This document shows positions 1 to 14,098 of a stretch of DNA of 64,000 nucleotides, one piece after another (position 1 is the stretch's first letter; the number at the start of each line of letters is the position of its first letter). Below the pieces are notes generated by a model. That model saw only the letters and a list, made by a program, of their open reading frames with translations, did not search any database and was not told where the DNA came from. Origin of the DNA: Cardinalis cardinalis (lineage: Eukaryota > Chordata > Aves > Passeriformes > Cardinalidae); NCBI GenBank assembly GCA_014549065.1, contig JACDOX010000016.1:5133757-5197756 (forward strand). Direction: 5' to 3'. Position numbers and translations under genes: made by a program.

Positions 1-497
1 TNTGCCCCATGATCTGATTGTCTATAAAACCCTTCAGTGGTTCTCTGCTAAGTGTAGGGACAGGCCTGCAACACACGCAGCCCCATCTTGGTCTCATCAG
101 CAGATAAAAGCAAGGACAGCTTTTGTGGTGACTGCAACAACAAAAATTGGAGATGGAGATTGTTGTATAATACAAATGTGTTAAAAATAAACTACTTTTA
201 TGTGTGTAATGATCATTAGTGAGAGCCCTGGGGGCAGTTTTGGGTTTGGGAAGGCTGCCAGGGGAGCAGCAGGGAAGGGCTGTGCCTGGAGAGGGCTCCT
301 GGCTGCTGGGGACGGTGTCCATGCTGAGCCCTGAGCCCCAGCACCCTGCCCGGGGCCAGGGTGGGCCTGGCAGCTGAATTCCAGGGCCAGGCTGCCCCTG
401 GAGCTGCCCTTGCCATGATGGAGCAGCCTGCACGNGGAATGGGCTGTGGAGCTTTGCCATTGCTGGCACTCACAGGGGTGGTTTGTTTCCTCCTCAG
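1..497 (+). other. Intron of gene A (3' part), upstream of first visible exon
   Basis: This stretch precedes the first visible exon of gene A and ends in a pyrimidine-rich tract and AG at 496-497. The middle part, about 240-480, is GC-rich. I see no repeat, exon or RNA gene in it. Calling it intron is an inference from the good acceptor at its right end. Confidence 0.5.
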
Positions 498-609
498 AAT
501 GGTCACAAATATAAACTGTTTTTATATGAAAGAGATAAATATTTGCTTTATCAAGGAAGACCTTTGGGATGTGCTGAAGGCCCAGCAGTGTCTAGTCTGA
601 TGTCTGTTG
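498..609 (+). CDS. Gene A, internal coding exon (unidentified protein)
   Basis: This is an internal coding exon of an unrecognised protein. The acceptor is a strong pyrimidine tract (tttgtttcctcctcag) and the donor is a perfect GTAAGT at 610. The exon is 112 nt. Of its three frames, only the one starting at AAT is free of stops across the exon; a second frame hits TGA at 598-600, just before the donor. It encodes 37 residues, beginning NGHKYKLFLYERDKYLLYQG and ending VSSLMSV, and leaves one G for a codon split with the next exon. That phase (1) matches the exon at 22571, giving an alanine across the junction. The peptide is soluble and rich in Lys and Tyr, with no signal peptide or membrane segment. 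I cannot name the family. Confidence rests on splice-site quality plus the phase match. Confidence 0.65.
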
Positions 610-3600
610 GTAAGTCAATACTAACATAGCTCTGTTTTCTCTGGTAAGAAAAATTTATATCTTGAATGCCCTATTACAGATGATTCCCAACATAATTTCA
701 TCTTCACAACAAAAAGGATGAGATTTTGTTCTCATGTTGCTGCTTATTTTTCTCTTTAACGCAGAATCTTTTCTGATACGTTGACTACTGAAGGTTGTGG
801 AAGATTTGCCTGTTTGATTTGGTTTGATTTAAAAAAACCCACAAACTTTTAATGTCGGCAATATTCTTAAATTGGACATTGTGTTAGTCTTGAGCCTTCT
901 AAGTAGCACTTATGTGTCACCTTTTCACTTTGTTATTGTACATGTTCTATAGAGAAGGTAATTTGAAAGTGAAAAATACACAAAACAGACCAGCTGCTTG
1001 GCAAAGCTGTGTGACAAGGCTCTGAGTGAGGTTCAACAAGGTCCAGGTAAAAGTTGGCTTGCTTAGAGACAGAGGTTACATGAGACAACCTCCACAGGTT
1101 TTTCTTCCAACATAAATTATCCTGTGATTTCATGATTAACTGCAATTTTGTTCCCAAAACCCACAGTCCTGAAATATTGCAGTTTTTAATTCAAAATTTA
1201 TGACTCATGGAAAAAAAGGCTCTTCATCTTAACCATCAACACATTTCTCACATGACTGACTGNAAGAGAAAAATTGTCAGTTGCATGTGATTTGTTACTT
1301 CTTCATACCATCCTGAAGGGTTGTTTTGCAGCAAACCAGAGAGGTTTTAATGAAAGANCAGCAAAGTGTAGGGGCTGTGGATGAAATCTGAGAGAGAACT
1401 GGAGCGGCCACGCGCGGGGAGCCGGGCAGCAGCTGCTGGGGTGGCAGAGGTGGGGCGTGCCCCGGGCCGTGCTGCCAGCCCCAGCTCCTCAGGGCTGCCC
1501 TTGGGCTCTGCTGGCCACTGGCAGCTGCTGGGATCCAGGGTGGCCAGGGCAGCTGTCACCCCTGCTGCGCCTCGGCTGGGCTCAGCGCTTCAGCCAAAGG
1601 AGGAGCAGCCACGTCCATTTCTTCATGAAGTCTCCAGTTAGTGAATGACAGCAGAAGAAGCAGCTCCACACAGGGTCTAGGTCAGCTCTGAGCCTTTGCT
1701 GTGTAAGCCCAGCAAAGTGCACTGCACTCAAACAGAACAAATGATTGTTAACTTTGGTATTTGCTCACTGGATGTCCGCTGCCTGACAGAAAATCTTCTC
1801 CATAGCCATTTTCCCATTGGAGAAGTAAAATAAAAACAGTAGTGAAGAGGACCAGTCTGGCTTATTAGAAAGATAATTGCATTGACTATCAGAATAGCAA
1901 ATTCTGGTTCTTGTTCTGTCTCTCCTTTCCTGGACCACCTTGGGAGCCCCTGTTCCATTTCTCCATACCTAATTTCTGAGCTGGAGGATGGATAGTGATC
2001 CAGCAATGATATGCTGGGGAGAAAAATTAATGAGCAAACTTCTTTATGGACCAACTATGCCTCATTTTGAAGGCCTTTCCTATGTGTGTATATAAAAAAT
2101 TCCTGTTTTTATAAATCTTCTGCCTTAATAAAAGTAGGTCTTTCTTCTAACTGATGTTAGACACAGTGATTCATTTCCCAGCAGTGTTTGCATTGTCAGT
2201 GTGGCCAGGTTATAGATCTCATTGTGTTTTCCAGGGCAGGTGAGTGGGAAACAGTGACTCCTCCAGCCAAAGGACAGAGCTTATCCAGGATCTGGAGTAG
2301 GAGAAGGTGATGTTCTTATTTGTGTCTCACGTTTTCTAAGCATTAACTATCTCTGTTCTCATCTCTCTCACCCTACTCCCTCCAGAAATCTGTTATTGAA
2401 AGGAAGGAAAAGGGAAAATGTTTTTAAATGGGCAAATTGAGAAATTCACAGTGTTGCAAATAGTATGTGAGCAGGATAGAGCTGCCTAGGGCTCTTTCAT
2501 GAGTCTCACATGGGGCTGTAAATCAATTTAGAATCGTAGAAGTAAGGCATAAACCAGAAAACTCTGTGTGTGTGTCAGCTGTGTGCTGTACAAATGGCTG
2601 ATATTGTGTATGGTGTTCACTGCAAATCCTGTTGTGACCCATTTTCTAATGTAACTTGTTTAATTTTCCTTATGACGCACAAAAAATAAGGTCCAGAGTT
2701 TGCTGCTATATAGAAAGTGTAAATTCTTTATTGGTTTGGATGCTGAGTATATTACTGAGTCCCTCCAAACAGAGCCACTTTTAATCAAAACCAACTTAAA
2801 TCCTCAACCAGGTCTTATTTACTTAATAAAACTCAAATAATTTAAAGAATTTCTGCCATTTCTCCTGTACAAGCAATTACAAAGTACTGAGGCTCATGAC
2901 TTGGTTTTTTCAACATACAAGAAATATACATTAGTAAACATTTCCCAAGGCATTTTTAGGTAAATACAGAATTTTTGTCTGTATCCATTTTGGGCATAAT
3001 TTGGCCTGCTTTACGTTGGAGAGCTTAAATGTCCGAATATACCTGTGCCTTCTGAAGGGTATTCCTTTCTTTTTGCCATTTCCTGTTTAAATCAGGAAAC
3101 TTGGGGAAATTGTTATGTTGAATCTAAAAGAACAAATTTAGACCAGAGTATTGTTTAACTATTCTTACTGATATTTGGGACTGTTAAGTTCCAGAAGAGG
3201 TTTGTTGCATTTTGAAGAGTTTTAAGATATTTTGATCTAGATGTTTCATCTGCAGAGCCCAAAGTCAGGGAATTCAGAATGAAGAGAATTCATTGATGAA
3301 GCAAGGCAGATTTTTGGGTTTTTTTCCCCTCAGTGAGGATCTTGACCAAATCAGAAATCAAATTGAACCTATGGCACGACCCAACAATGGCACACCCTAA
3401 TCCAGGTGCTTCTCTTGGCAGGACTGGAGAGAGCAGAGCTGCAGTGTGCTCCTCACAGAAACATCCTCAGTGGCCTCTCCAAGTGGAGCAGGCAGAAGCT
3501 CTCCCCACCAAGGTGCAGCCCTGANGTGCCAGGGCTGGAGGGAGATGGAGGCTCCTGTCACAGGGAGGAAATGATGTGTTGCAGCACTGGGGGTTCGTGA

Positions 3601-6600
3601 GAGAAGGGGATTTGTAACATGCCCATCACCATGACCAGCTTCTGGTGCTGTTGAACGCAGATTTGTGAGTGCTGACATNGTTGCCTACATGAGTCATACT
3701 TTGCACTGAAAGTTTTATTTAATGAGCTTTGAGGAAAAATATTTCAAACACTTTTATGTGTTTCTCTATCCAGGCAAAAAGTTTGAGCCCACATCTTCCC
3801 CTTGTGGAGAGTGCTTTCTCTTTTCCAGCTGTCAGAACACAAGGNTCATTTGAGTATTCTTGTCAAGTTTTCCAGATGCTTGTTTTGAATTGATGGGTTT
3901 GAACAGGAGCAATTTGTTATGCTGGCACTTCCCCCCTCCAACTGCACAAAGAGTCAGCCCTTGCAGATACATTATCATCTCCTCCCTGAAGGAACTGCTC
4001 CTCTTAAGATAGAACGAATGGGTTGGGAGATTTTAGGTCTGAACCAAAGGTCAAACTTGTCTGATAGCTGTGAAAAGGAATGGGGATGTGCAGACTGTTG
4101 CCTGGGTGGTAGATATTTCTTGCATGCATATGTGTGCAGATAAGGCTAGATTGATTATTTGGCACTTTGACTGAAGCATATTTCTTTTTCTGTTTTGGAA
4201 ATATTTTTTCCCTTTTGGAAATATTTTGGAAGGAGGCTTTAATATCAAAGTGTAAGTAATCCAGTGAAGTATAAAAGTTATTGTTTAANATTTAGATGAC
4301 TGATTTGTTACAATTTCAAAAATCCTTGTTGTAAAATTCAACCTGTAAATCTGTTTTCCACATATGCTTTAATTTTACATCTTATGGAAATACTGTCCAT
4401 TATGCACATTCTCACTGAGTTTAAACAGGCAGGAGAAGAGAGGCAAATGGGGTGTGCCAGGCACTGCTGGCCAGACGTGCCCAGGGTGAAGGAGTGGCCA
4501 TGGTGGCTGAGCAGCAGGAAAGAGGTGAGCATTTGCCACGTACTGAAATGCTGCCTTCATGTTAATCTTCTCTGTTTGGGGGGATTTCCACATGGAAAGA
4601 AAAATTAGCTCCATTAGTATAGAAACTTGTGTAGAGGTATAAAAGGATGTGTGGTCCCAGCAGAGCTACTNTTTAGATTCAAAGGAAAAAGAACATGAAA
4701 AAGAAATTAGATCTAATCTGAAAGAGTCCTACCTGGTATGTGTTCTGTGTCCAGATCAAACTTTAAGCTGAGAAGGAATCTGCAAACTCCTGCTGAGAAA
4801 CCTGGTGTCAGATTTGTTGGTGATTATACAGCTAATTAAACCAATACATGAATGTCTCAAGTGGTGATCAGGTCAACTATGCTGAAAGAAGATTCTTGGC
4901 AGCTGAAGGTAAGAATGAATGTTGTATATCGCATTTTCATCCTTCTTCACCTTTGTTTGACCAGAGATTTATGACTAATGTCAAGTATATTCAAGTGGAA
5001 ACAATTTTACAGGCATAACAGTAGGAAAAAAACTTGGAAATTAATCTTATGCTTGTATTCCAAAAATCATTCCAGGTCACATCACTTAAGGAGGAGTGAG
5101 AGCCTCGTCCACTCAAAGGAGTGACAAATTCAATTGCATGTCTNCCTCCACAGTAGTCTCATGGTGCTGGCTATGAGGATTAAATGTGATTTTGATGTGC
5201 TCACAGTGTTCCACTAGTTTGTGATATTTTCCATGAGGAGCAGTGTATTTCTGAGTTTAAAATAAGAATGGTCAAAGTGCATTCTCCACAAGTTTTGCAC
5301 TCATTAATTACATTTGCTTTGCAGTCTGGTCTTTGGGTAACTGACTGGAGCTGCACTGGAAGCAAGAGCTGAGAGACCTCTCAGGCTTGGAACTGCCTGG
5401 GAGCAGGGAAGGATTGCTCTCCCAAACAGCCCTGGCTGCAGGGACCTAACCCAGCTACGAGCAATGTGACAGCCCTCTAATTCCAGTGCTTGTAATGAGC
5501 TGCCTCTGTGACATCNACTCAATTGATAGATACACTAAAATAGTAAAAGTAACTTTCCTTAGGCCACGATGACTCAGTTAAAAATTGTCCTACTCAGAAG
5601 GTTGTAAAAGCAGCCTGCAAAGTGATAACATTAGCTCTTCTGGGCCATTGCACAACCTCATTTATCCTTTAATGATTCTTGTGTTTCCCAAACCTGTGTG
5701 CAATTAATATTATTTAACAGATACAGGAATATTCATCGGGTNTTTGTTCAGCAAATAAAATATTTTCAATAACTGTGATCTAAAACTTTAAGCAAATGAG
5801 TTTCTCTGATAATCTCTTCATCAAAGTAGATATTCTCAAATGCCCACATTAAATTTTGGACTGCAGGTATCACCTTTAATGTATGCTTCAGTGGCTGCTG
5901 GGGCTGGAAGAAAATCATTACTAATTGATATGCTTTAATGGCCTGAGAGCTTTCAGAGTTGGATGAGCCCAGGAGAAACGCTGAGAGGTAGATATTTGAT
6001 TCTAATGATGCCTGAGTAGGTACAAGCAAAAAGTAGAACTATCATGACAGCTATATCATTGTCAAACTGCTCCATGTCAGATTTTCTACTAATTTGATGC
6101 AATTACAAAACACTGTTTTAATGAACCCATGAAAGGCAAAGTTAGATAATGGATAGAAACATAGAAAATGAACTCTGTGCTGGTATCTGTGTTTGCCAAG
6201 GTGGTCACTGGAGAGAGTGGGAGTCTGGGATTTGTAAACTGTCTGGTAATTAGTGCGTGGTATAATTTTCTCCTATGTCCTGAATATCTAGTAAGGTTTT
6301 ATAANAATGCAGATGTTGTGAAATTTTCACTTAACTGTGATGATGTAGGATGTGAGTGATGGGTGTTCTAATTCCCCATCCTGGCTGCATTGGTCCCTTT
6401 GCAGCTGCCACCTTCCACTGCACTGGTCGCACCTCACACACAATGGGAGAGAACATGAGATTTTTTTTTTTTTCAAGTGTGAACTGCATTAAATGCTTAA
6501 TTCACCTTTTAAGACTTCTTATTTTTGGCCTCAGCCCAATCCCTAATTTTCACTGTGATCTCCTGTGCTTCTAGCACAGTTATCAAAGGCATGTTCTCCT

Positions 6601-8244
6601 TACTGAGAGGGATGTGGCATTTTCAATGGAANCTGGGGGTGGTTTTGGAGATCTGCTTTAGCACCAGGGTTTGGGGCCTATGGCTTTCATCTTATTTTTC
6701 ATGTTTAATAGCATCTTTGATGAGACTTAAGGGGAAAATGTACCATTGTTAGTAAATACATGTCATTGTATGTGTGAGTGAAGCAGAAGAATCAATACAT
6801 AACCCTTTCTGAACCTATTTTTAAGATTTAAAAAATGTATTTTTGTTTTATTCAGTAGGAAATGTGCTTTTCTTTATGTGTTTCTTTCAATAACTTGAAA
6901 ATTCTAATGATATGGAGCTAATAATTCCTGTTTATTCCATGAAACTGGGAAGGTCCTTTGTAGGCAGCACAAAAGCCTGGTGTTAACTCACACCTGCTTA
7001 TAGTGGAACAGTTTTGATGCTTAATAAAACTTGGAGGGAAGTAGACAAAAATCAGAGAGAAGAAAAAAGTCCAAACATACTTTCTTTACTGGTTCTTTTA
7101 ACTTTACACAGTTCTTTCAACTGTGAGACAGGCCAAGGCTAAAGCAAGTGGCCTCAGGTGAAGGGAGAGAAATGAATGTTCAGAGCAGGATCCTGAGCAC
7201 TCAGGAGGATTATATGACCTCAGGAAAAAAAAGTACAGATTATTTTTGTCTGGATCTGGTAATGCTCACGCTGCCTAAATCCAGAGGTTTATGTAACTAT
7301 CTAAAGCCAGATTAATTGTGTTTAGAAATCCTCAGAAAAAACAATGTCTGTGTTGCTCTCACCGATAAGAACAGAGATTTTTATCTTATGAAATGTATAG
7401 TTGAGGGACACAATCAATAGGTTAGTTTTGTAAGTGTAAATTTAATTTGTGTACATGCATGAGAAAGCTGAGAGGGCCAGACTCCTTGTAGATTTAGGAA
7501 CTCACACTATAAGAAATAGTGAGATTGCTTGAAATTTGCCTCAAAACTGAGAATATAACTAAAACCACTGAGGAAAAGGAGATTTTTTGAATTTCATCAA
7601 GTTGCCACCACTGTCTTGGATGTGTATGGATTTGAAGAGCATAAGGATGCCACTAAAAGTGACTTTATGGTTTGTTACAGTGAAATTGTGCACCTCCAAA
7701 AAGGAAAGGACTCAGCAGATGGAGAATGTTGGTGGAGCTTGTACCTGTGTGCTTGGGGAGCAGNAAACAACTGAGTGTTCAAGAATGTTGAAACAAGAAA
7801 CAATTGAGTGTTCTGGTGCCTGGTCATGAGGGGAAATGTGCATTTACAAAGCAGGTACCACACAATGACCATGAACAGCTTTTTGCCTTAAATGTATCTG
7901 CAAGGCATCCAAGCTCGTGTACATGGTAGTTAATACAGTCTCAGCTGTGAATTTTTAGAGTACTTTGTGTATTTTTTCAACAAATTTTATACTTCCCTGT
8001 CAAATTCTGTATGATGGGCAGCCAAAAATACACTTCTGTTAAATTATTGCTACAGGAGAGATCTCNGTTGTGTCTGGTTCTTTGTGGAGGAAGGTAAGAA
8101 AACGATCAGGCAACATTATCCACAGAGAACATTTATTACCAGATCCCTTGGCAAGGATGAACTGAAGTAAATGTGCAAGGAGAGCAGGGCAGTGGTGGAG
8201 CTACCAGCAAGAAGTGTATCTGGAGCTGTTGGGGACAGCTGAAT

Positions 8245-8317
8245 TTGGCAGTGCTGCGTTAATGGCTGGACTCCATGAGCTCAGAGGTCTTTTCAACCTG
8301 AACGATTCTGTGATTTT
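8245..8317 (+). repeat. CR1 LINE 3'-end fragment
   Basis: The segment reads like the 3' tail of avian CR1: a 'gcagtgctg..ttaatgg.tggactc.atgagct' stretch, then 'cagaggtcttttcaacctgaacgattctgtgatt'. The ATTCTGTGAT terminal repeat type places the 3' end on the right, so the element is in + orientation. It is 5'-truncated, as most CR1 copies are. The left edge is uncertain. Confidence 0.75.
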
Positions 8318-11300
8318 CCTCTGAGGAGAGAAATGAGTGGGACAGACTTCTCAGCTGGTGTAGACCTACCTGCCTGCCTGGAAATCTGGTTTAAAGGAGA
8401 ATTTGTTAATTATTGCTCTTTACATCTAGGCAGGTATAAATATTGAAAAACATTGCATGAGAGGAAAATCAGGTCGGTGCCTTTTGGTTAAGATATTTTT
8501 CAGTGATTTTGGTGTGGATTTACTGGTGTCTTGTCTGCTTTCTGGCATTTATTGACTTGCTCATGTTCACTAAATCCAATTTACAGCTCTTCACATGGCC
8601 AGAACATAGCAGTAAATCTAGTGCATTAAATCAGTGAGCTGGATTCAGTTCTTTATTAAACCAACAAATCTGGATTAATTCCGGTCTTTGAAAGTGTTTC
8701 TATTAAACAAAAGACCAGTTAGACCAGTGTCTAGAANATGTCTTTTTGGAAAGCTTTAAGTGTTTCTCTCCTGAAGCCCAGCTACAATGTCAATGTCTCT
8801 GCAGAATATGTGTGTTTTCCTCCCTCTAGTCTCTTTTTTTCTTTTTTTTTCCCCCCTAAGAGGGATAATTATATGAACTGTTCTTGCCAAATTCTTTCTG
8901 TGATTGTATTTAAAATTTTTCAAATGNTCTGAGTCCATTAGAAAATGATGGAAAGATCTATTTCTATAGCACCACATTGATACATGGCCATATTTCTTTT
9001 TTTCAGATGACCTGTGTGTTGGGTTTTCTTCCCTCAAGTGCAATCTAGTTTGAGCTAATACCATTAAGAAGAAAAGAAAAAGACATTTGACAGGAGTTGT
9101 TGTGTATAGAAGTTGTGTTTGATGGTGTGGGTGGAGGTGTTTGAAGTGCTAATTTTTTTTCTTCCTGGAATACTGGTGTGATAGAGGTGTCAAATTTTGA
9201 TAACTGGAAACTGCAAAAGCAAATTCAAGTTCCAGCCTCTGTTTTGGTTGATTGTAACGTTCTTACTGTCACCCAGATTCTTTTCTTTCTTTCTTCATTC
9301 TGCTTCCAGACAGTTTTGCCAACAACTTAGATTTCATGCTTTCTAATGAGGGTGTCANTTTTTGTTCAGATAGCTGCAGAGAGTGGATGGAAAACACCCA
9401 TTTTCCTCTTAAGTTAGATATGCAGTGCCAAATTATTTTTTTAATTGGTGCTATTCTTTAGTTGCAGTTTATTTTTTTAACGTAGGAAGAAAGAAAATCT
9501 GGTTTTATGCCTTGAAAAGTGCATTGTATTTGTCAAATGTTCTCTGTCACTTATTTGGTCTGTCAAATGTTCTGTGTGTATCTCTCCTCTGTTTACTGCA
9601 TCTTCTAAAGCACCTCTTCAATGCTCAGCCTATGTTGACCTTACTTCTCAAAATATTTGCTAAATGGAACATGCTGTTTGGAGGAAGTAGCTCCTAAGCA
9701 TGTGGATTCAATTTATTTCTGGGCAGTTTGGGGTTTTGTTGCCTTCGCGGAAAAACACAAAGAGTNTAAAGAGTGTAAAGCTCCCAACTCCTGGATATAA
9801 ATCAGCTGTTCCTAAAATCACTGTCAATATCAACAGGGTGAGCCGGCAAGTTGTGACTAACAGGTGTATTTGTGTGATCTTTTCTGTGTTTGTGCCTGTT
9901 TAGAAACCAGGACTGTTTTACAGTGCCTTGATGGCACTGAGCAGCTCTAAGGGAGGTGGGCAAACCTCTCACAAAGGTGTCTCCAGACAGCCACTAATCT
10001 GGCATATTGGGCATGACTGTGTTTTATGCCAGGGAGGAAAACTGCAACCAAAAAACTTGGAAAAAGCCTTTTATGTATTTCAAGAATCTGTTTTAAAGCT
10101 CAGTAGTNACTATTTTTTCTTTAGTCCTGTGTTGCTTGACTATGTGATGTTCAAGTGACTTGTGTGTTTTTCTTTTTGCCAATGTTGAGTTCCTAACCCA
10201 CTTCTTGGGTGTGTACAAAATGTACATATATAATTGGGTAATACACAAACTTTTCCAGTGACAATAACAAAAGTCAGCTATGATAATAAATAAATTCCCT
10301 TGCCAAGGGGAAATCTCCTTCCATCAAAGGACAGCTCCTGAGCTATGCTATGTAATGAAACAGATGTATGAGCATTAACAGGAAATAATGTACTTTGAGC
10401 CATACTGATAAAACCAACTATTGTAGTGAATTTTTAATGTTTTCAACAGAGCACATTTAATATNATATGAATTGTCCTGATATTGCATTTTCTGTAGCAA
10501 CAGGTCATTCAATTCTGCATAAGGATGTTTGTCTTTCCACATAGCAGACACACATGAAAAGTCACTAATGTCATCAGCCAGAACTTTGCTTGAATGTGCA
10601 TATTCTGCACATGCCTGCAGAGTGCCCATTAATTAGAGTAGAAAATNCTAAATTGATTATGATCATTAGAAGTGAAAATGGCTTCTTCTGTCAGTTGCAG
10701 AAAAGATTAACTTCTTTTTGGAAAATTTTATTAAAGTTCTGCACAATTTCTTGTGTGATTTACTTAATTATACAACACAATAAGGTAATTGCCTGTCATA
10801 ATGATGTGATTATGTGTATTTGCTCAAAATGTACAATTAGATGCAATTACACTCTAAGAAAATGGAAGAAATTTAAGGGCTAAGGCACTGAAACATTTGC
10901 TCTATCTTGCCAAACTGGGAGCACAGAGATGGTGGCTCTGATTCAAGGTGCTCCTCACTGATATGAATTAACATGAAAATACATTTGGGAAAAAAAAGCC
11001 AACCAAGAAAACAACAAAGCCCCCCTCATTTACCAGGACATTCCAGAGGCCATGATTTGATTGTTGCATTATCCATGTGTGAAATTTTAGGCACAGTTTG
11101 AACAAGTCTCGTCTTGCCCATGAAGAAGAAAATACCAGACTGTACTCATGGTGTTGGGAGCATCATGCAGAGCCAAGTTTGCAGGAATCAGGTGACATTT
11201 TTAAACAACTGTAACATTCCCAAGGCTAGAGGAACTGCATTTTCCACAGTTTTATGCAATCCCAAGGCACAGAAGTGCATTTTGTTCTTTCCTGTGCTGA

Positions 11301-14077
11301 ACCCTGGGATTCTCCCACAGGTACCTGCTTTCAGCCACTGGACATTTAAGAAAAACATCCAGTATTAAGCAGTTTGTGCTAAAGTTGCTTGAAATGGCTA
11401 CTCAGTAGCTGTGCTGATAAATCATACAAGGGGAACCTGGTTTATTTCCTCATGTAGTCACAGGTCCCTAGTCCCTTTCCGTTTTCTTACTGCATTTTTC
11501 TCCCTTTGTGACAGCAGCTCCCAGGACTGAGCTCTGGGATTAATAAAATGGAATTCACATTGTTGTGCATCAGCCTGAATCTCCCCTAACCACTCTGGTT
11601 TTGCCAAGGTGCTTAAACCCTGTGGCAGAAGGACCCAGAGTACCTGCTGGATGGCAGCTATTTAATCCTGCTTNTCCTGCAAAGGTATCATTAGTGCAGT
11701 GAAATGTAGGGGTTTTTAGTGCTTTTAAAAACAGCATGTGTCCTAACAGCAGAAGTTGAGGAAGTTTGTTGTGTATTTTTATTTAATGCACTTTAGCTGC
11801 AACTGCTTTATTGGGAATCCTATATAGAAGTAAGCCTGCAGTTNGTGGGTTTTTTCTTTTCAAGTTGATAGGCTTTCTAGCTGCAAATATTGTTCTTTGA
11901 CTTGGTCTAATCTAAANAGGTCTCTTATCCTCAGGAAATTATTCCCTCTTTGTTATCTCTTCTGTGTCATGATCTTTGCTCCTCCCTGTGCTTCACTATT
12001 ACTTCAGGAGGGAGTTCCATCAATATATTGCTCTCTCCATTTTCTCCCTAGGGACATTCCTCTTTTCTCCTGGGCAAGAAACGATTTTTTTTTTTTGTGG
12101 AGTTGTTTCTGTTTCCAGACAATAGGCCTGGAGCAGGCAAGGAGCAATTCCCTGGAATAGAAAATTCATTCTAATTAATCCTAACCAACATACCATGTTA
12201 AAACCACTTGCTGCTTTTAGCTACAATTCTGCACATAATCAAACAAGTAAAAAAAACCTGCTCATAATCCCACTGTTACCAGTACAGTTATCTGTTATTG
12301 TAAAATAAACAGTATAAAATTATTCTGAAATTTTTCAAAGAAAAAACTTGTTCATTTAATANTTTCTAGATTTAACTGTGTTTGCCCAGTGCTAGTGGCT
12401 TTGCAGTTAAATACTACATTCCCCAATTAGATCCTCATTTTCTGCTTTCAAAAGAACTGAAGCTGTTTTTAAATCAACAGGAGGCAAGACTGAAGGAAGA
12501 ATTGAACCCCACATATGGAAAATTCTCTGCTATCCTGCCTTCATAAATAGGAAGCTCAGTTACACATTCTTCTTTTGGTTCCTGTAGTGAACACATCAAT
12601 GATTGTATCAAACAGATCAACAGTTTTGAGCTGATGGATGTTCAAAACTTCAACTCTTCAAAGCCTACCCAAACTTGCTAAGTATGTTACCTGCACAGAA
12701 AGTAACAGGCACTAAAGAGATTTTTCAATACAATTTTTATTGGCTTGCAGCAAGAAGACTCAGAAATATGCTAGAAGATGCCAGGTGTGTTGTGGTAACA
12801 AATATGTTATATTTTATTCATATTGTGGAGTCCCAAAAAAATGGATTTCAACTGTTGTCAACTGAAGTAAGTAGGAACTTGTGAACATGAGTGACACCTA
12901 ATAAAATACNAGATACATGAGGTGGGTAATTACATCCCTAAAATAAAAATTAAAAAAAATTCTGAAGGTGATGTCCTGGTGTTGCATTAAATTGGAGGTG
13001 CTGGGAAATATCTGAATATAGCTTTTAACACAAATTGAGTTTGTACAAACTGAACATGTGGTTCTGTTAATGACTCAGACTTGTATGTGTGCTCTGTGTA
13101 TTGATAAAGGAATTATCTCTGTCATCACATAGGAAAAGGCATGATTCAGTCCAAAAGATGCATGTTCATTAAAAAATTCTAGCTGCTGGAACAATTTGAG
13201 GTTCTCTGATGAACAATTTTATACATTTACTGAAACTTAATTTAATTTTTAATATACTTCTGGAACTTCCCAAAAGAAAGAAGTTTGCTTGGAAAGCAGC
13301 AGTGCCAAGCCACGGTTTGGGATGAGCCGCGGTGCGGGAGGTGGCACTGGGACAGCCAGGTGTGGCCAGCTGCCACAGCCCCGGGGTGCCAGGGTGTCAG
13401 TGGGACTGAGGGGCCCCAGGGAGGAGCAGACCCTCGTGGGGGCAGAGGAGGAGAGGCAGAAAGCTCTGTTTTCTACAGGGAAAAGAGATTTTGTCTGGAG
13501 AGGGAACAGAGCATGTCCAGCATTTCTGAGACTGGGGACTCCTTNCACCTTTTTGCCCTGTGGTTTGTAAGCATTGTGCTCCTTGCCCTGCACTCTCTGA
13601 GGAACATGTTTTTCCCTCTTTTCCAACTCCTTTAGTTTCCTCACACAGACTGCCCAACCGTGTCCTTAAGTACAGACCAAAGGAGCTCTTTAGGACATTG
13701 TCAGGATGGTCCTGCCTTGTCTTCCAGANTAAGTCACGGGCTGGGAATGCTTCCAGCAAAAGAGGGAAAGTGGAGCTATTCATAGCCCAGCACATCTCCA
13801 TTTCAGAAGGACTGGAAGATGAAACAATTCCTGGTTTCCTTTCCTTTTCAGAGCTCTTCAAAGAGCTTGGNAGACTGTGATTTCCTGAACTTTTAAATTT
13901 GCGACAAAGAAATCGTGTCTACAGNGTGTTTAAAGGTATCTTTTAATCTCTCACAATTATTATTGTTTTTTTTAAGATCTACTCTTTTTCTGCAGATCTG
14001 AGAAACTAGCTCAGCTGTGTGAGGTATATCCCTGTCTCAGCAAACATGTCACACTCTGCCAGTTTGTGTTCCATGGC

Positions 14078-14098
14078 AGAGGAGGAGGAGGAGGAGGA
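14078..14098 (+). repeat. GGA microsatellite
   Basis: About seven uninterrupted GAG/GGA triplets sit in otherwise ordinary intronic sequence. Confidence 0.8.

Noticed and set aside
1381..1620. Possible CpG island in gene A's first intron
   Set aside because: Only a short part near 1400-1500 is CpG-rich; the rest is GC-rich without CpG enrichment and has no promoter or exon signals.
3334..3524. Plus-strand frame after a good acceptor in gene A's first intron
   Set aside because: It opens in phase 1, but its donor-like exit is in phase 0, and the peptide is low-complexity GC-rich translation.
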